Assembly: GCA_019423795.1 (NCBI GenBank)
Contig: JAHZAT010000041.1
Span: 1 to 64,000 of the forward strand
Origin: Clostridiales bacterium
Lineage (GTDB): Bacteria; Bacillota; Clostridia; Lachnospirales; Lachnospiraceae
Direction of reading: 5' to 3'
DNA length: 64,000 nucleotides
Shown here: positions 16,974 to 25,271 of the stretch, one piece after another
Layout: each line of letters starts with the position of its first letter
Numbering within the stretch: the first letter of the stretch is position 1
Position numbers and translations under genes: made by a program
The notes under the pieces: model-generated
The model's database searches: none
Told to the model about the DNA's origin: nothing
The model's input: only the letters and a program-made list of their open reading frames with translations

Positions 16974-18308
16974 ATGATGTCAATGAAGAAGATTTTAGTG
17001 GCTTTAATGAGCATGACATTGTTGTTTACAACGATACCAGTATCTGCTGCAGAAGATGATGGGATTCAGATAACATGCAATAAACTTACAGATCAGGATG
17101 AGCCATATACATCAACGGATGAGGATGGAAATGAGATCACAGTATATACGTTGTCAGCGTTGGCAAGATATTACGATCAGACACTTTATCTGCCGAATCC
17201 AAGATGTTTTACATTGACAACAGAGACGGGAGATTTAAGTCATATCACGGCAGAGATGGATACATCCACAGATAACGGACTTGGAAAGAAAGACATCAAA
17301 CTGACGATTAAGAGTAGGGCAAAGAATAAAGCAGAGATTGAAGCTAATTTTTCAAGCAAGACAGTTAAAACTGGACTTAATTTCAATGCAAGGATACTGG
17401 TTAAAGGTGCAGATGGAACGATTCTTAAAAAGATTCCGCTTGCGTACAGCACACCAGCTCTTACAGATGAACATGATGCACCAAGATTTCATACATTGAG
17501 TCCATGGTCTGGAACGTCAAAATACAACTATGATCTGGAAGACTATTATAAGGTATCAGGAACCGTTGATGTTTACGCAAAGAATCCAAAGGTTTCTTAC
17601 ACATATAAGGCGCTCGGTACATATGGTCTTAAAAATTTCCTTTTGAATATGGACAATGACAAGACAAAAACCAATAATAGTTTCACATTTACAAATGGAA
17701 AGATCACGATTGGTGCAAAAAATGGCAATCCGGGACAGAAAAATACGGTCACTTTAGTATGCAAGTCCTCTTATCTTAAGTCATTAAAAACACAACTGGC
17801 AAAAGCTTATTGTCAGAAGAAGATTTCAACGGCAGACGTGATCTTTGATGATCTTTCCGTAGAATATCGAAATGTCAATGGAAAGACTTATGAAAATGGG
17901 ATTGGAGATAACGGACAGGGATGTGTGATCGGCGGTGCGATGGACCCAATTTATCTGGGATTTCATGCGACAGTGAAACCGGCCGGAAAAGTAAAGATAA
18001 CATCTTACAAAAAGACAAAAACAACCATCAAATTAAGATGGAAAAAGCTTTCAACACCGGTCAGCGGCTATATGATCTATCGTTCCACAAGAAAATCATC
18101 TGGTTATAAGAAGATCAAGACGGTATCATCCAAAACAAGTTCTTATACAAATAAGAGATTGAAAAGAGGAAAAACATATTATTATAAGATTCGTCCATAT
18201 CGTACAGTGAAATACAGCTATAAGACCTCGAAGAAAAAGACAAAGACATTGTCAAGAAAAGCATATGGAAGTTATGGATATGTAAAGAAAATCAAAACAA
18301 AAAGATAA
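16974..18308 (+). CDS. Secreted protein with C-terminal Ig/fibronectin-like domain
   Basis: A 444-residue exported protein without a recognised full-length family. The start is uncertain among ATGs at 16974, 16977 and 16983; AAGGAG at 16965-16970 fits 16977 best. The signal peptide is a lysine pair, a hydrophobic stretch and a likely cleavage after PVSA. The first 300 residues are polar beta-rich sequence with no cysteine cluster. The last 100 or so (from about KPAGKVKITSYKKT) look like a fibronectin-III-like domain (IKLRWKK...VSGYMIYRST...YTNKRLKRGKTYYYKIRPY), and the tail is very rich in Lys/Ser/Tyr, which suits wall or polyanion binding. No sortase motif or membrane anchor is seen. Confidence 0.75.
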   Translation: MMSMKKILVALMSMTLLFTTIPVSAAEDDGIQITCNKLTDQDEPYTSTDEDGNEITVYTLSALARYYDQTLYLPNPRCFTLTTETGDLSHITAEMDTSTDNGLGKKDIKLTIKSRAKNKAEIEANFSSKTVKTGLNFNARILVKGADGTILKKIPLAYSTPALTDEHDAPRFHTLSPWSGTSKYNYDLEDYYKVSGTVDVYAKNPKVSYTYKALGTYGLKNFLLNMDNDKTKTNNSFTFTNGKITIGAKNGNPGQKNTVTLVCKSSYLKSLKTQLAKAYCQKKISTADVIFDDLSVEYRNVNGKTYENGIGDNGQGCVIGGAMDPIYLGFHATVKPAGKVKITSYKKTKTTIKLRWKKLSTPVSGYMIYRSTRKSSGYKKIKTVSSKTSSYTNKRLKRGKTYYYKIRPYRTVKYSYKTSKKKTKTLSRKAYGSYGYVKKIKTKR

Positions 18309-18313
18309 AGTAT

Positions 18314-18365
18314 AAAATAAAACAGACAGTTGGTCATCAATACTCAGCTGTCTGTTTTATTTTGC
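18314..18365. terminator. Bidirectional terminator between convergent genes
   Basis: A stem of about 19 bp with A-tract on one side and T-tract on the other (AAAATAAAACAGACAG half, mirrored after a 12-base loop). It serves the secreted-protein operon and the acidic-tail gene on the minus strand. Confidence 0.9.
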
Positions 18366-18377
18366 ACTTAAATTATA

Positions 18378-18686
18378 TTACTCTTCGTCTTCTGTAGATG
18401 GAGTTTCCCCTGCTTCATCTTCTTCGTCTGCACTATCATTGCTTTCTGTGATATTGATGGAAACATAGTCTCGGTCATCCTTTGTTGGCTCGTGGAAGAT
18501 TTCTTCTTCGTCGAAAGAGTCATCATCAAAAGAATCTTCATCGAAATCATCATCAATATCATCTCCTGATACTTCTTTGACTTTATCGATAATAGCTTTG
18601 ATCTGATCACGGGCAACGTATGCGATACCAGCGACTGTAGCCAGTGCAGTTGCTAATTTAAAAAGGTCTTTGAATGTTTTCTTCAT
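18378..18686 (-). CDS. Small protein with hydrophobic N terminus and acidic tail
   Basis: I do not recognise the family. The 102-residue product starts with KKTFKDLFKLATALATVAGIAYVA, which may be a membrane segment or amphipathic helix, then a short basic helix, and from about residue 40 a strongly acidic, probably disordered tail (aspartate and glutamate runs). Some short clostridial YtxH-like proteins have a comparable build, but the match is only in general shape. AAAGGAG precedes the ATG. It converges with the secreted-protein gene across a shared terminator and diverges from rpiA. Confidence 0.7.
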   Translation of the reverse strand: MKKTFKDLFKLATALATVAGIAYVARDQIKAIIDKVKEVSGDDIDDDFDEDSFDDDSFDEEEIFHEPTKDDRDYVSINITESNDSADEEDEAGETPSTEDEE

Positions 18687-18751
18687 AACGAAAAAACTCC
18701 TTTCTTTTTTCTATTATTTTATACTGAATCAAAGAAAAAAGCAATCCAGGA

Positions 18752-18782
18752 TTGACAAAATAAAATTTCATGATAATATGAT
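18752..18782 (+). promoter_or_regulatory. Probable promoter for the rpiA-like gene
   Basis: A consensus TTGACA at 18752-18757 with TATGAT at 18777-18782. The spacer is 19, longer than ideal. An 11-base direct repeat (AAAATAAAATT) lies on both sides of the -10 region. Confidence 0.45.
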
Positions 18783-18821
18783 ATTGTAAAATAAAATTTT
18801 GCAAACAAGGAGGAAAGCAAG

Positions 18822-19442
18822 ATGAAACGTTTGTGTGCAAAAGCAGCCCTTGAACTGGTGCCAGATCATGGTACGATCGGACTTGGAGGTGGGGAGACGA
18901 TCAGCTATCTTTGTGAATATATCAAAGAAGCAGGAAAAGCTATAGAAGCTATAACACCATCTGATCAGACAAAGAAAGTATGCAAACAGCTTGGAATTAC
19001 AGTAATAGATATTAATGAGGCCCAAGATGTGACTATAGCATTTGATGGATGTGATGAAGTAGATCAAAACCTGAATGCATATAAAAGTGGTGGTGGGATT
19101 CATACAAAAGAGAAGATTATTGCAAAGATGGCACAAGAGTATGTATTACTTGTGGATGAGACAAAGGTTGTAGAGAAACTCGACTGTAAAGTACCGATTG
19201 TTCTTGAAATTGTGCCAGAGGCAGCAAGTTATGTTACAAAGGAAGCAAAAAAACTTGGAGCAAAAGTAAAAGAGAGAAATGAAAAATTGCTGGAACTGTA
19301 TTTTGAAGGAATCAGTGATCTTAAGAAACTAGATCAAGACTTAAAACAGATCACAGGAGTTATTGAGATATCGCTATTTTATCAGATAGCAGCTAAGGTA
19401 GTTGTAGCAGGAACAGATGGTATCAAGATCATCGAGAGCTAA
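18822..19442 (+). CDS. rpiA: Divergent ribose-5-phosphate isomerase A family protein
   Basis: RpiA interconverts ribose-5-phosphate and ribulose-5-phosphate in the pentose phosphate pathway. The family match is clear: AFDGCDEVD carries the two catalytic-region aspartates of AFDGADE(I/V)D, YKSGGGIHTKEKIIA carries the essential lysine and glutamate, and the end VVAGTDGIKII corresponds to the usual GT.DG. However the phosphate loop normally written GLGTGST reads GLGGGET, and the later TDNGN loop is absent, making the protein 206 residues rather than about 220. It may be a true RpiA with altered phosphate contacts or a paralogue with a related substrate. AAGGAGGAAAG precedes the ATG. The next gene, a Gfo/Idh/MocA oxidoreductase, follows after 13 bases. 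Confidence 0.8.
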   Translation: MKRLCAKAALELVPDHGTIGLGGGETISYLCEYIKEAGKAIEAITPSDQTKKVCKQLGITVIDINEAQDVTIAFDGCDEVDQNLNAYKSGGGIHTKEKIIAKMAQEYVLLVDETKVVEKLDCKVPIVLEIVPEAASYVTKEAKKLGAKVKERNEKLLELYFEGISDLKKLDQDLKQITGVIEISLFYQIAAKVVVAGTDGIKIIES

Positions 19443-19455
19443 AAGGAGAAGAAAG

Positions 19456-20421
19456 ATGAGTACATGGGGAATTTTAGGTTGCGGAACAATTGCAAATGAG
19501 ATGGCAGAAACGTTTATAAAGATGGGGCATGAAATCTACGGAGTCAGCAATCGAACTTTGGAAAAAGCAGAAAAATTTGCAGAGACTTATGGAGTAAAAC
19601 ATGTCTTTAAGACATATGAAGAAATGCTTGCTGATGAGAAGATTGATATCATTTATATCGCAACACCACACAGCAGACATTATGAAAATATGATGCAAGC
19701 AGTCAAAGCAGGAAAGCATGTCTTATGTGAAAAAGCAATTACTGTCAATGCAGCACAGTTAGAAGAAGTATTAAAACTTGCTGAAAAAAAGCACGTTGTT
19801 GTAAGAGAAGCGATGACGATCTCTCATATGCCATTATATAAGAAACTAAAAGAACGAATCAAAGAAGGAGCCATTGGAAAGACAAAGATGGTTCAGGTTA
19901 ATTTTGGAAGTAATAAAGGATATGATTCTACAAATAGATTTTTTGCATTAGAAGCAGCAGGAGGAGCGTTATTAGATATTGGGGTTTATGCGACATCATT
20001 TGCAAGAACATTTTTGAGTGAAATACCAAATACGATCCTTACAACAGTTGAATATCTAGAGACAGGTGCTGATGAACAATCAGGAATCATTATGAAGAAT
20101 ACAAAAGGTGAGATGGTAGTTATGTGTCTGACACTTCGTGCCAAACAGCCAAAACGAGGAGTTGTGACAGGAGATAAAGGATATATTGAAGTATATGAAT
20201 ATCCAAGAGCATGTAAGGCAACGATCACAAATACAGAGACTGGAGAAGTAGAAATAGTTGAAGCAGGAAAGACAGAAGATGCATTGAAATATGAAGTAGA
20301 AGCAATGGAAGCTGCAGTCGGTGGAGAATATAGTGATGATAATCCAGAGATCACAAGAGATACTATGAAGATTTTAACAAGTGTTAAAACGCAGTGGGGA
20401 ATGAAATATCCGTTTGAGTAA
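19456..20421 (+). CDS. Gfo/Idh/MocA family NAD(P)-dependent oxidoreductase
   Basis: A 321-residue sugar- or polyol-type dehydrogenase. The N-terminal Rossmann fold has GILGCGTIANEMAE; IYIATPHSRHYENM and VLCEKAITVNAAQL follow, where the usual EKP is EKA. The substrate domain contains the GGALLDIGVYATSFA helix, which in this family positions catalytic residues. The start at 19456 follows AAAAGGAG; an earlier frame start at 19417 lies inside rpiA and has no site. Probably co-transcribed with the rpiA-like gene, hinting at sugar-phosphate or free-sugar metabolism, but the substrate is unknown. A paralogue is encoded at 39383-40411. Confidence 0.88.
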   Translation: MSTWGILGCGTIANEMAETFIKMGHEIYGVSNRTLEKAEKFAETYGVKHVFKTYEEMLADEKIDIIYIATPHSRHYENMMQAVKAGKHVLCEKAITVNAAQLEEVLKLAEKKHVVVREAMTISHMPLYKKLKERIKEGAIGKTKMVQVNFGSNKGYDSTNRFFALEAAGGALLDIGVYATSFARTFLSEIPNTILTTVEYLETGADEQSGIIMKNTKGEMVVMCLTLRAKQPKRGVVTGDKGYIEVYEYPRACKATITNTETGEVEIVEAGKTEDALKYEVEAMEAAVGGEYSDDNPEITRDTMKILTSVKTQWGMKYPFE

Positions 20422-20447
20422 AGAATAGATAAAACTAAGGATTTGAC

Positions 20448-20476
20448 TAGACGGAGCTTTTCTTATCGGTTATACT
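20448..20476 (+). promoter_or_regulatory. Promoter for the corA-like gene
   Basis: TAGACG at 20448-20453 and TATACT at 20471-20476, spacer 17. A better-looking TTGACT at 20443 would be 22 bases away and is less likely. Confidence 0.5.
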
Positions 20477-20508
20477 TAATAAGTATGAAAACGGAGAGGA
20501 GCGATAAG

Positions 20509-21456
20509 ATGATCCAGATTTATAAGAATTATGAAGGTAAAAAAGAATTAGAAGAATTAGATCATATTGAACTGGAATCATGGGTAATGGTCACAGATCC
20601 GACAATGGAAGAGTTGACGAGTATATCGGTTGATTATAAGATCGATATGGATGACCTGAAAGCGGCACTGGATACAGAAGAACGCTCCCGATTAGAGAAT
20701 GAAGATGACTATACGATGATTCTTGTGAATATTCCTGTTGTGGAAGAAGAAAATGGGAAAAAATGGTACGAGACGATTCCATTGGGAATTTTTATTACCA
20801 GGAAGATCGTATTTACGGTATGTCTAAAGCAGACAAATATTTTAAAGCAGTTTGTAGATGGTCTTGTATCGAATTTTTATACCTATATGAAGACAAGATT
20901 TGTCTATCAGATACTGTATAACAATGCAGCACTGTTTTTGTACTATCTACGCGTGATCGATCAGAGAGCAAATCAGGTAGAAGATCTTCTGCATGAGACA
21001 TATCAGAATCAAGATTTAATTCAGCTTTATGATCTGGAAAAATGTCTTGTGTATTTTACAACCGCATTGAAATCAAATGAAGTGGTATTAGAGAAATTAA
21101 GGAAACATATTGGTTTAAGACATTATGAAGAAGATCAGGAACTGTTAGAGGATGTTATCATTGAGAATAAGCAGGCAATGGAGATGACGGATATTTATCA
21201 TAATATCTTAAGAAGTACAATGTCACTGTTTGGATCGATCATTGATAATAACCTGAATCAGGTCATGAAATTCCTTGCAGCGATCACGATCATACTAGAA
21301 TTGCCAACGATGATCTCCGGACTTTATGGAATGAATGTCAACGTGGCAGGAATGCCATTTGCGACGAAGACTTATGGATTTGCTGCAATTTCTATATTTT
21401 CAGTTATTGTATGCCTGATCGCTGTATATATCCTGAAAAAGAAGAATATTTTATAA
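20509..21456 (+). CDS. CorA family divalent cation (Mg2+) transporter
   Basis: A 315-residue CorA-type channel for magnesium and related metals. The long N-terminal cytoplasmic domain (about 250 residues, mainly alpha/beta then long helices) is followed by two membrane helices; the first ends in the pore signature YGMNV, the GMN triad diagnostic of CorA. The C terminus ends with the basic KKKN typical of the family. The start at 20509 follows GGAGAGGAG; the frame extends upstream to 20443 over the promoter, which is not expected to be translated. It converges with sigG, separated by a shared hairpin. Confidence 0.92.
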   Translation: MIQIYKNYEGKKELEELDHIELESWVMVTDPTMEELTSISVDYKIDMDDLKAALDTEERSRLENEDDYTMILVNIPVVEEENGKKWYETIPLGIFITRKIVFTVCLKQTNILKQFVDGLVSNFYTYMKTRFVYQILYNNAALFLYYLRVIDQRANQVEDLLHETYQNQDLIQLYDLEKCLVYFTTALKSNEVVLEKLRKHIGLRHYEEDQELLEDVIIENKQAMEMTDIYHNILRSTMSLFGSIIDNNLNQVMKFLAAITIILELPTMISGLYGMNVNVAGMPFATKTYGFAAISIFSVIVCLIAVYILKKKNIL

Positions 21457-21463
21457 TGGATTA

Positions 21464-21490
21464 TGAAGAATCACGCAAGGTGGTTCTTCA
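21464..21490. terminator. Shared hairpin between corA-like gene and sigG
   Basis: An 11-bp stem (21464-21474 with 21480-21490, one G-T pair, loop GCAAG) overlapping the last codons of sigG. The T tracts on both sides are poor, so termination may be partial. Confidence 0.55.
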
Positions 21491-22247
21491 TTTGCTTTAG
21501 TGCATTTTTTTCAAGACGGCTGACTTGTGCTTGTGAGATAGAAATTTCATCTGCAACTTCTGTTTGAGTTTTGCCCTCGAAGAAACGCATTTTTATAATA
21601 TCATATTCGCGGTCTGGAAGATGGTTCATAGCTTCTTTCAATGCAATGGATTCTACCCAGACAGCTTCCTTGTTTTTTTTGTCTTTTACCTGATCCATCA
21701 GATAAAGCGTATCGCCGCCATCCTGATACACTGGTTCATAAAGAGAAAGAGGGGTTGCGATGGCATCGAGGGCAAACAAGACATCTTCTTTTTTCATATC
21801 AATTTCTTTTGCGATGGCATCAATTGTTGGTTCATGATTTAATTTCTTTGTAAGAGATTCCCTTGTGCTGATCGCTTTATAAGCAGTGTCACGAAGGGAA
21901 CGGCTGACACGCAGACTATGATTGTCTCTTAAGTAACGTTTTACCTCTCCGATGATCATTGGAACGGCATAAGTAGAAAATTTCACATTCAGATTACGGT
22001 CAAAATTATCAATTGCTTTCATAAGCCCGATACAGCCAACTTGAAAGAGATCATCTGCATTTTCCCCGCTGGAAGAAAATCTTTGGATAATACTTAAAAC
22101 AAGACGTAGATTTCCTTTGATATATTGTTCTCTGGCGTTGTTATCACCCTGCTCGATCTTTTCAAATAAAGCTTCTTTTTCTTCGTTGGAAAGTAAAGGA
22201 AGAGAAGAAGTATTAACACCGCAGATTTCCACTTTATTTCGTGCCAT
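21471..22247 (-). CDS. sigG: RNA polymerase sporulation sigma factor SigG
   Basis: Late forespore sigma factor. The 258-residue sequence opens with ARNKVEICGVNTSSLP, the SigG-specific N terminus, then region 2 (NLRLVLSIIQRF...DDLFQVGCIGLMKAIDNFD), the KFSTYAVPMIIGE segment, region 3 and region 4 with a helix-turn-helix (TQTEVADEISISQAQVSRLE). The start at 22247 follows GGAGGAACTTATT; the ATG at 22262 is part of that site. In most spore formers sigG lies beside spoIIGA-sigE; here its neighbours are a CorA gene and an orphan binding protein. A sigma-F/sigma-G-like promoter precedes it. Its target class is represented by the spore-protein gene at 12844. Confidence 0.97.
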   Translation of the reverse strand: MARNKVEICGVNTSSLPLLSNEEKEALFEKIEQGDNNAREQYIKGNLRLVLSIIQRFSSSGENADDLFQVGCIGLMKAIDNFDRNLNVKFSTYAVPMIIGEVKRYLRDNHSLRVSRSLRDTAYKAISTRESLTKKLNHEPTIDAIAKEIDMKKEDVLFALDAIATPLSLYEPVYQDGGDTLYLMDQVKDKKNKEAVWVESIALKEAMNHLPDREYDIIKMRFFEGKTQTEVADEISISQAQVSRLEKNALKQMKNHLA

Positions 22248-22280
22248 AATAAGTTCCTCCATTAGTGATTCGTTTAATAA

Positions 22281-22310
22281 AATGATGTACGGAATCAGCA
22301 GATTTTATAC
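22281..22310 (-). promoter_or_regulatory. Candidate sigma-F/sigma-G-type promoter for sigG
   Basis: On the minus strand GTATA (22310-22306) and CATCATT (22287-22281) are separated by 18 bases. This agrees with GHATR-N18-CATNHTA except for the last base. Autoregulation by sigma-G would fit what is known in Bacillus. Confidence 0.45.
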
Positions 22311-22333
22311 GTTGAAAAAAATGGAAGAGAAAA

Positions 22334-22362
22334 TTGACTTATGATTTTGCCGGTGCTATCAT
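22334..22362 (+). promoter_or_regulatory. Promoter for the orphan binding-protein gene
   Basis: TTGACT at 22334-22339 and TATCAT at 22357-22362, spacer 17. Confidence 0.65.
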
Positions 22363-22392
22363 GAGGATAAATACAATCAAAGGAGAGTAAAG

Positions 22393-23226
22393 ATGAAGAA
22401 GATATTAGCTTCAATCATGATGGGAAGTCTTATATTTTGCTTAAGTGCATGCAATATGCCATGGCAGAAGAAAGATACGCAAAAAGAAGTGAAACGAGAA
22501 GTTATACAAGCAGAAAAAGTACAGGGAACCATGAAAGATATGACATTGAAAGTTGGTGTGTCAAATGATATGGCTCCATTTTCATATTATGATAAAGAGC
22601 AAAAGAAGATTGTAGGATTTGATATAGATCTGTTAGATAAGATCAGCGATTATCTTGGCTTTGAATATAAGCTTTATCCGCTTAGTATGAAGCAGATTGA
22701 ACAGAAGATAAAGAATAAGGAAATCAATCTTGCAATCGCAGGAATTTCAATTACAGATGAAAGACAGAGAGATTATTCGTTTACAGATATATATTATGAG
22801 ACATATCTTCAGATCGTAGTCAATAAGAATGCGGACATTACAGACCGGAAGGATGTAAAAAATATGACGATCGGCGTTGTTGAGGGAACTTCCAGTGAAG
22901 AATATGCGAAAGAATATCTCGCAGAGGATGGCAATAAGATCAAGGTATATAAGACGGCAGAAGAAGTGTTTGAAAATCTTGAGGCAGACAAGATTGAAGC
23001 GACGATCTATGATGCACCAGGAATTCAGTCATATATGAATACACATAAAGACACAACGAATCTTGAGGTGTTAGATGAACAGCTTAATTCTGAAGAAAGT
23101 AATTATGGTATTATGTTTGCGAAAGGATATAAGTATCTGGATCAATTTAATGTAGCACTGCAGGTTCTGAATAATGATGGAAGTTATCAGAAGATAAAAG
23201 AGCAGTGGATCAAGACAAAAGAATAG
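22393..23226 (+). CDS. Amino-acid-type ABC substrate-binding lipoprotein, orphan
   Basis: A 277-residue extracytoplasmic protein of the SBP_bac_3 family (polar amino acids and related ligands). The N terminus is a lipoprotein signal ending LSAC. Landmarks are LKVGVSNDMAPFSYY, VGFDIDLLDKISDYLG, NLAIAGISITDERQRDYSFTDIYY and GVVEGTSSEEY, all in the expected order. No permease or ATPase gene is adjacent: sigG lies upstream on the other strand and a peptidase gene converges downstream. It may share a transporter encoded elsewhere or act as a sensor. AAAGGAGAG precedes the ATG. Confidence 0.9.
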   Translation: MKKILASIMMGSLIFCLSACNMPWQKKDTQKEVKREVIQAEKVQGTMKDMTLKVGVSNDMAPFSYYDKEQKKIVGFDIDLLDKISDYLGFEYKLYPLSMKQIEQKIKNKEINLAIAGISITDERQRDYSFTDIYYETYLQIVVNKNADITDRKDVKNMTIGVVEGTSSEEYAKEYLAEDGNKIKVYKTAEEVFENLEADKIEATIYDAPGIQSYMNTHKDTTNLEVLDEQLNSEESNYGIMFAKGYKYLDQFNVALQVLNNDGSYQKIKEQWIKTKE

Positions 23227-23234
23227 GAGAATAG

Positions 23235-23275
23235 AAAAGACGGACCAATGAAGATCATGTCCGTCTTTTCTTTTA
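23235..23275. terminator. Bidirectional terminator
   Basis: An 11-bp perfect stem (23235-23245 with 23259-23269) with A and T tracts on the two sides, between the binding-protein gene and the convergent peptidase gene. Confidence 0.9.
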
Positions 23276-23294
23276 TACAAATAAAATTTGGAGT

Positions 23295-25067
23295 TTAAAG
23301 TAATAAGGTTTTAAGCCATGAAACTTCATCTTCTTCAAGATGAGGAGCAAGGTTGTCATATACTAATTGCTGATAATCACGAAGAAGTTGATTCTCTTTA
23401 TCGTTGAATAATGAAAGGTCAACGCCATCTAAATCGATTGGTACAAGAGTCAGAGGTTCAAAATGAAGGAAAGCTCCATATTCGTTTTGCTGCCATTTCC
23501 TGCAAAGAAGCATGTTTTCTGTACGTATACCATATTTGCCAGGGACATAGACACCGGGTTCGTCGGTGATGACCATTCCAGGTTGCAATACGGCATCAAG
23601 ATTTTCTGGGTTTGATCTCCAGCGGAAAGCATTTGGTCCTTCGTGAACCCCTAGAAAATATCCAACACCATGGCCGGTTCCGCAACGATAATCGACACCT
23701 TCTTCCCAGAGAGGTTCCCTTGCAAGAATATCAAGATTGCTGCCACGGCATCCTGAAAGAAATTTAGCATCAGCAAGCGTGAGCATAGATTTTAATACTA
23801 ATGTAAAATATTTTCGCTCTTCATCAGAAATCGGACCGAGGATAAAGGTTCGTGTAACGTCAGTTGTACCGCCATAATATTGACCGCCAGAGTCGATAAG
23901 CAGCATTCCTTCAGCAGTTACAGCAATATCAGATTCTTCCGTAGACTGATAATGCATCATAGCAGCATGATCTTTGTATGCACAAATAGTTTCAAAACTT
24001 AATCCGACATAATCAGGCTGTTTTTTGCGTTCTGCTTCCAGATGGTCAGAAATTGATCGTTCTGTCATAGGAATCTTTCCGACATTTTTTTTCAGCCAGT
24101 ACATAAATTTTGTCATGGCAACTCCGTCATTGATGTGACATTCCTTTAAATGCTCCATCTGCGTTTCATTTTTGACAGCTTTCATAAGTTCGGTAGGATT
24201 TTTATCTTCTATGATCTTACATTTAAATAAAAGATTATAATGAAAATAGTTAGTAAGATCTGGATCTAACAAAACATTTGTGTGCTGGTCTTTTAAGAAA
24301 GAGTCGATCTCACTGTAATCGCGGACCAGAATTCCATGTTCTTTAAAACGATTGAAAGCAGCAGCGGAAATGCAGTCTTTTCTTAAAAATAGAAAACATT
24401 TATCCATTGTGATCCATGCGTAACTATAAAATAAAGGAGTACAGGCAATATCGTCACCGCGCAGATTAAATAACCATGCTATATCAGGAAGTGAGGAAAG
24501 AAAAAAGGCATCGGCTCCTGCTGCAGATATTTTCTTTCGCACACGTTCAAGCTTTGAATCAGTATGTTCTCCGCTGTATTTGATATCGTGGCGGTAAACC
24601 ACAGTTTTTGTCATTGCAGGACGATTATCTTCTGCCCATAGATGCTCTACAAAATGTAGATCAAAACGAAAATCAAAGCCACATTTTTTGGAAAGTTTCG
24701 CAATTTTCTTTCCGTAGGAAGCAGAGATCATAAGCCCGTTTGTTCCAAGAACATCATTTGGGTGAAGATTTTGCTCCAGAAACTGAAGAGTTGTAGGGAC
24801 ACCGTAAACACCTTGTTTCATTAAAGTGATATCAGAAGAAATCTGTTGTTCGGCTTGCGTAAAATAACGTCCGTCGGTCCAAAGCCATCCTTCATTGGAA
24901 CCTGCAAGAAAAGTGCCGGCAGAACCAGTAAAACCTGAAATATATTGTCTACATTTAAAATGATCATCCACATATTCAGATTGATGAGGATCTTCACTCG
25001 GAACGAGATAATATGTAACGTTTTGAGTTCTCATTATATCACGAAGTTTCATAAAATTTGTATTCAT
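23295..25067 (-). CDS. Xaa-Pro aminopeptidase (peptidase M24B)
   Basis: A 590-residue cytosolic metallopeptidase that removes an N-terminal residue preceding proline. It has the three-part layout of the long M24B enzymes: two creatinase-like N-terminal domains and a C-terminal pita-bread domain. Metal ligands are seen in LIDSGGQYYGGTTDVTRTF (two Asp), GTGHGVGYFLGVHEGP (His) and the ITDEPGVY and GIRTENMLL glutamates. The start at 25067 follows GGAGGT; the ATG at 25082 is part of that site. It converges with the orphan binding protein. Role in peptide use is likely but not shown by context. Confidence 0.93.
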   Translation of the reverse strand: MNTNFMKLRDIMRTQNVTYYLVPSEDPHQSEYVDDHFKCRQYISGFTGSAGTFLAGSNEGWLWTDGRYFTQAEQQISSDITLMKQGVYGVPTTLQFLEQNLHPNDVLGTNGLMISASYGKKIAKLSKKCGFDFRFDLHFVEHLWAEDNRPAMTKTVVYRHDIKYSGEHTDSKLERVRKKISAAGADAFFLSSLPDIAWLFNLRGDDIACTPLFYSYAWITMDKCFLFLRKDCISAAAFNRFKEHGILVRDYSEIDSFLKDQHTNVLLDPDLTNYFHYNLLFKCKIIEDKNPTELMKAVKNETQMEHLKECHINDGVAMTKFMYWLKKNVGKIPMTERSISDHLEAERKKQPDYVGLSFETICAYKDHAAMMHYQSTEESDIAVTAEGMLLIDSGGQYYGGTTDVTRTFILGPISDEERKYFTLVLKSMLTLADAKFLSGCRGSNLDILAREPLWEEGVDYRCGTGHGVGYFLGVHEGPNAFRWRSNPENLDAVLQPGMVITDEPGVYVPGKYGIRTENMLLCRKWQQNEYGAFLHFEPLTLVPIDLDGVDLSLFNDKENQLLRDYQQLVYDNLAPHLEEDEVSWLKTLLL

Positions 25068-25094
25068 GATCAATACCTCCATTTGTCATATTTA

Positions 25095-25123
25095 ATGCAC
25101 TGTAAAAATTATCAGTAGTGCAT
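25095..25123. repeat. Inverted repeat upstream of the Xaa-Pro peptidase gene
   Basis: ATGCACT, 15 bases, AGTGCAT. It lies 28-56 bases before the minus-strand start and could be an operator or a leader hairpin. Evidence is the symmetry only. Confidence 0.4.
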
Positions 25124-25204
25124 GTTTATATTAATTATAGTAGATTGACAAAAATTCGTAAAGAAAAATGAAATGGGGAGTGAGCATTATTTCACTCAAA
25201 AAAG

Positions 25205-25234
25205 TTGAAAAGAACAAATGAGATAATGTATAAT
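25205..25234 (+). promoter_or_regulatory. Promoter for the phosphofructokinase gene
   Basis: TTGAAA at 25205-25210 and TATAAT at 25229-25234, spacer 18. Confidence 0.65.
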
Positions 25235-25271
25235 CACTTTGAACAAATATAAAAGTATAAAGGAGAAAACT

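Noticed and set aside
20443..20476. TTGACT with TATACT as the corA promoter
   Set aside because: Spacer is 22; TAGACG five bases on gives 17.
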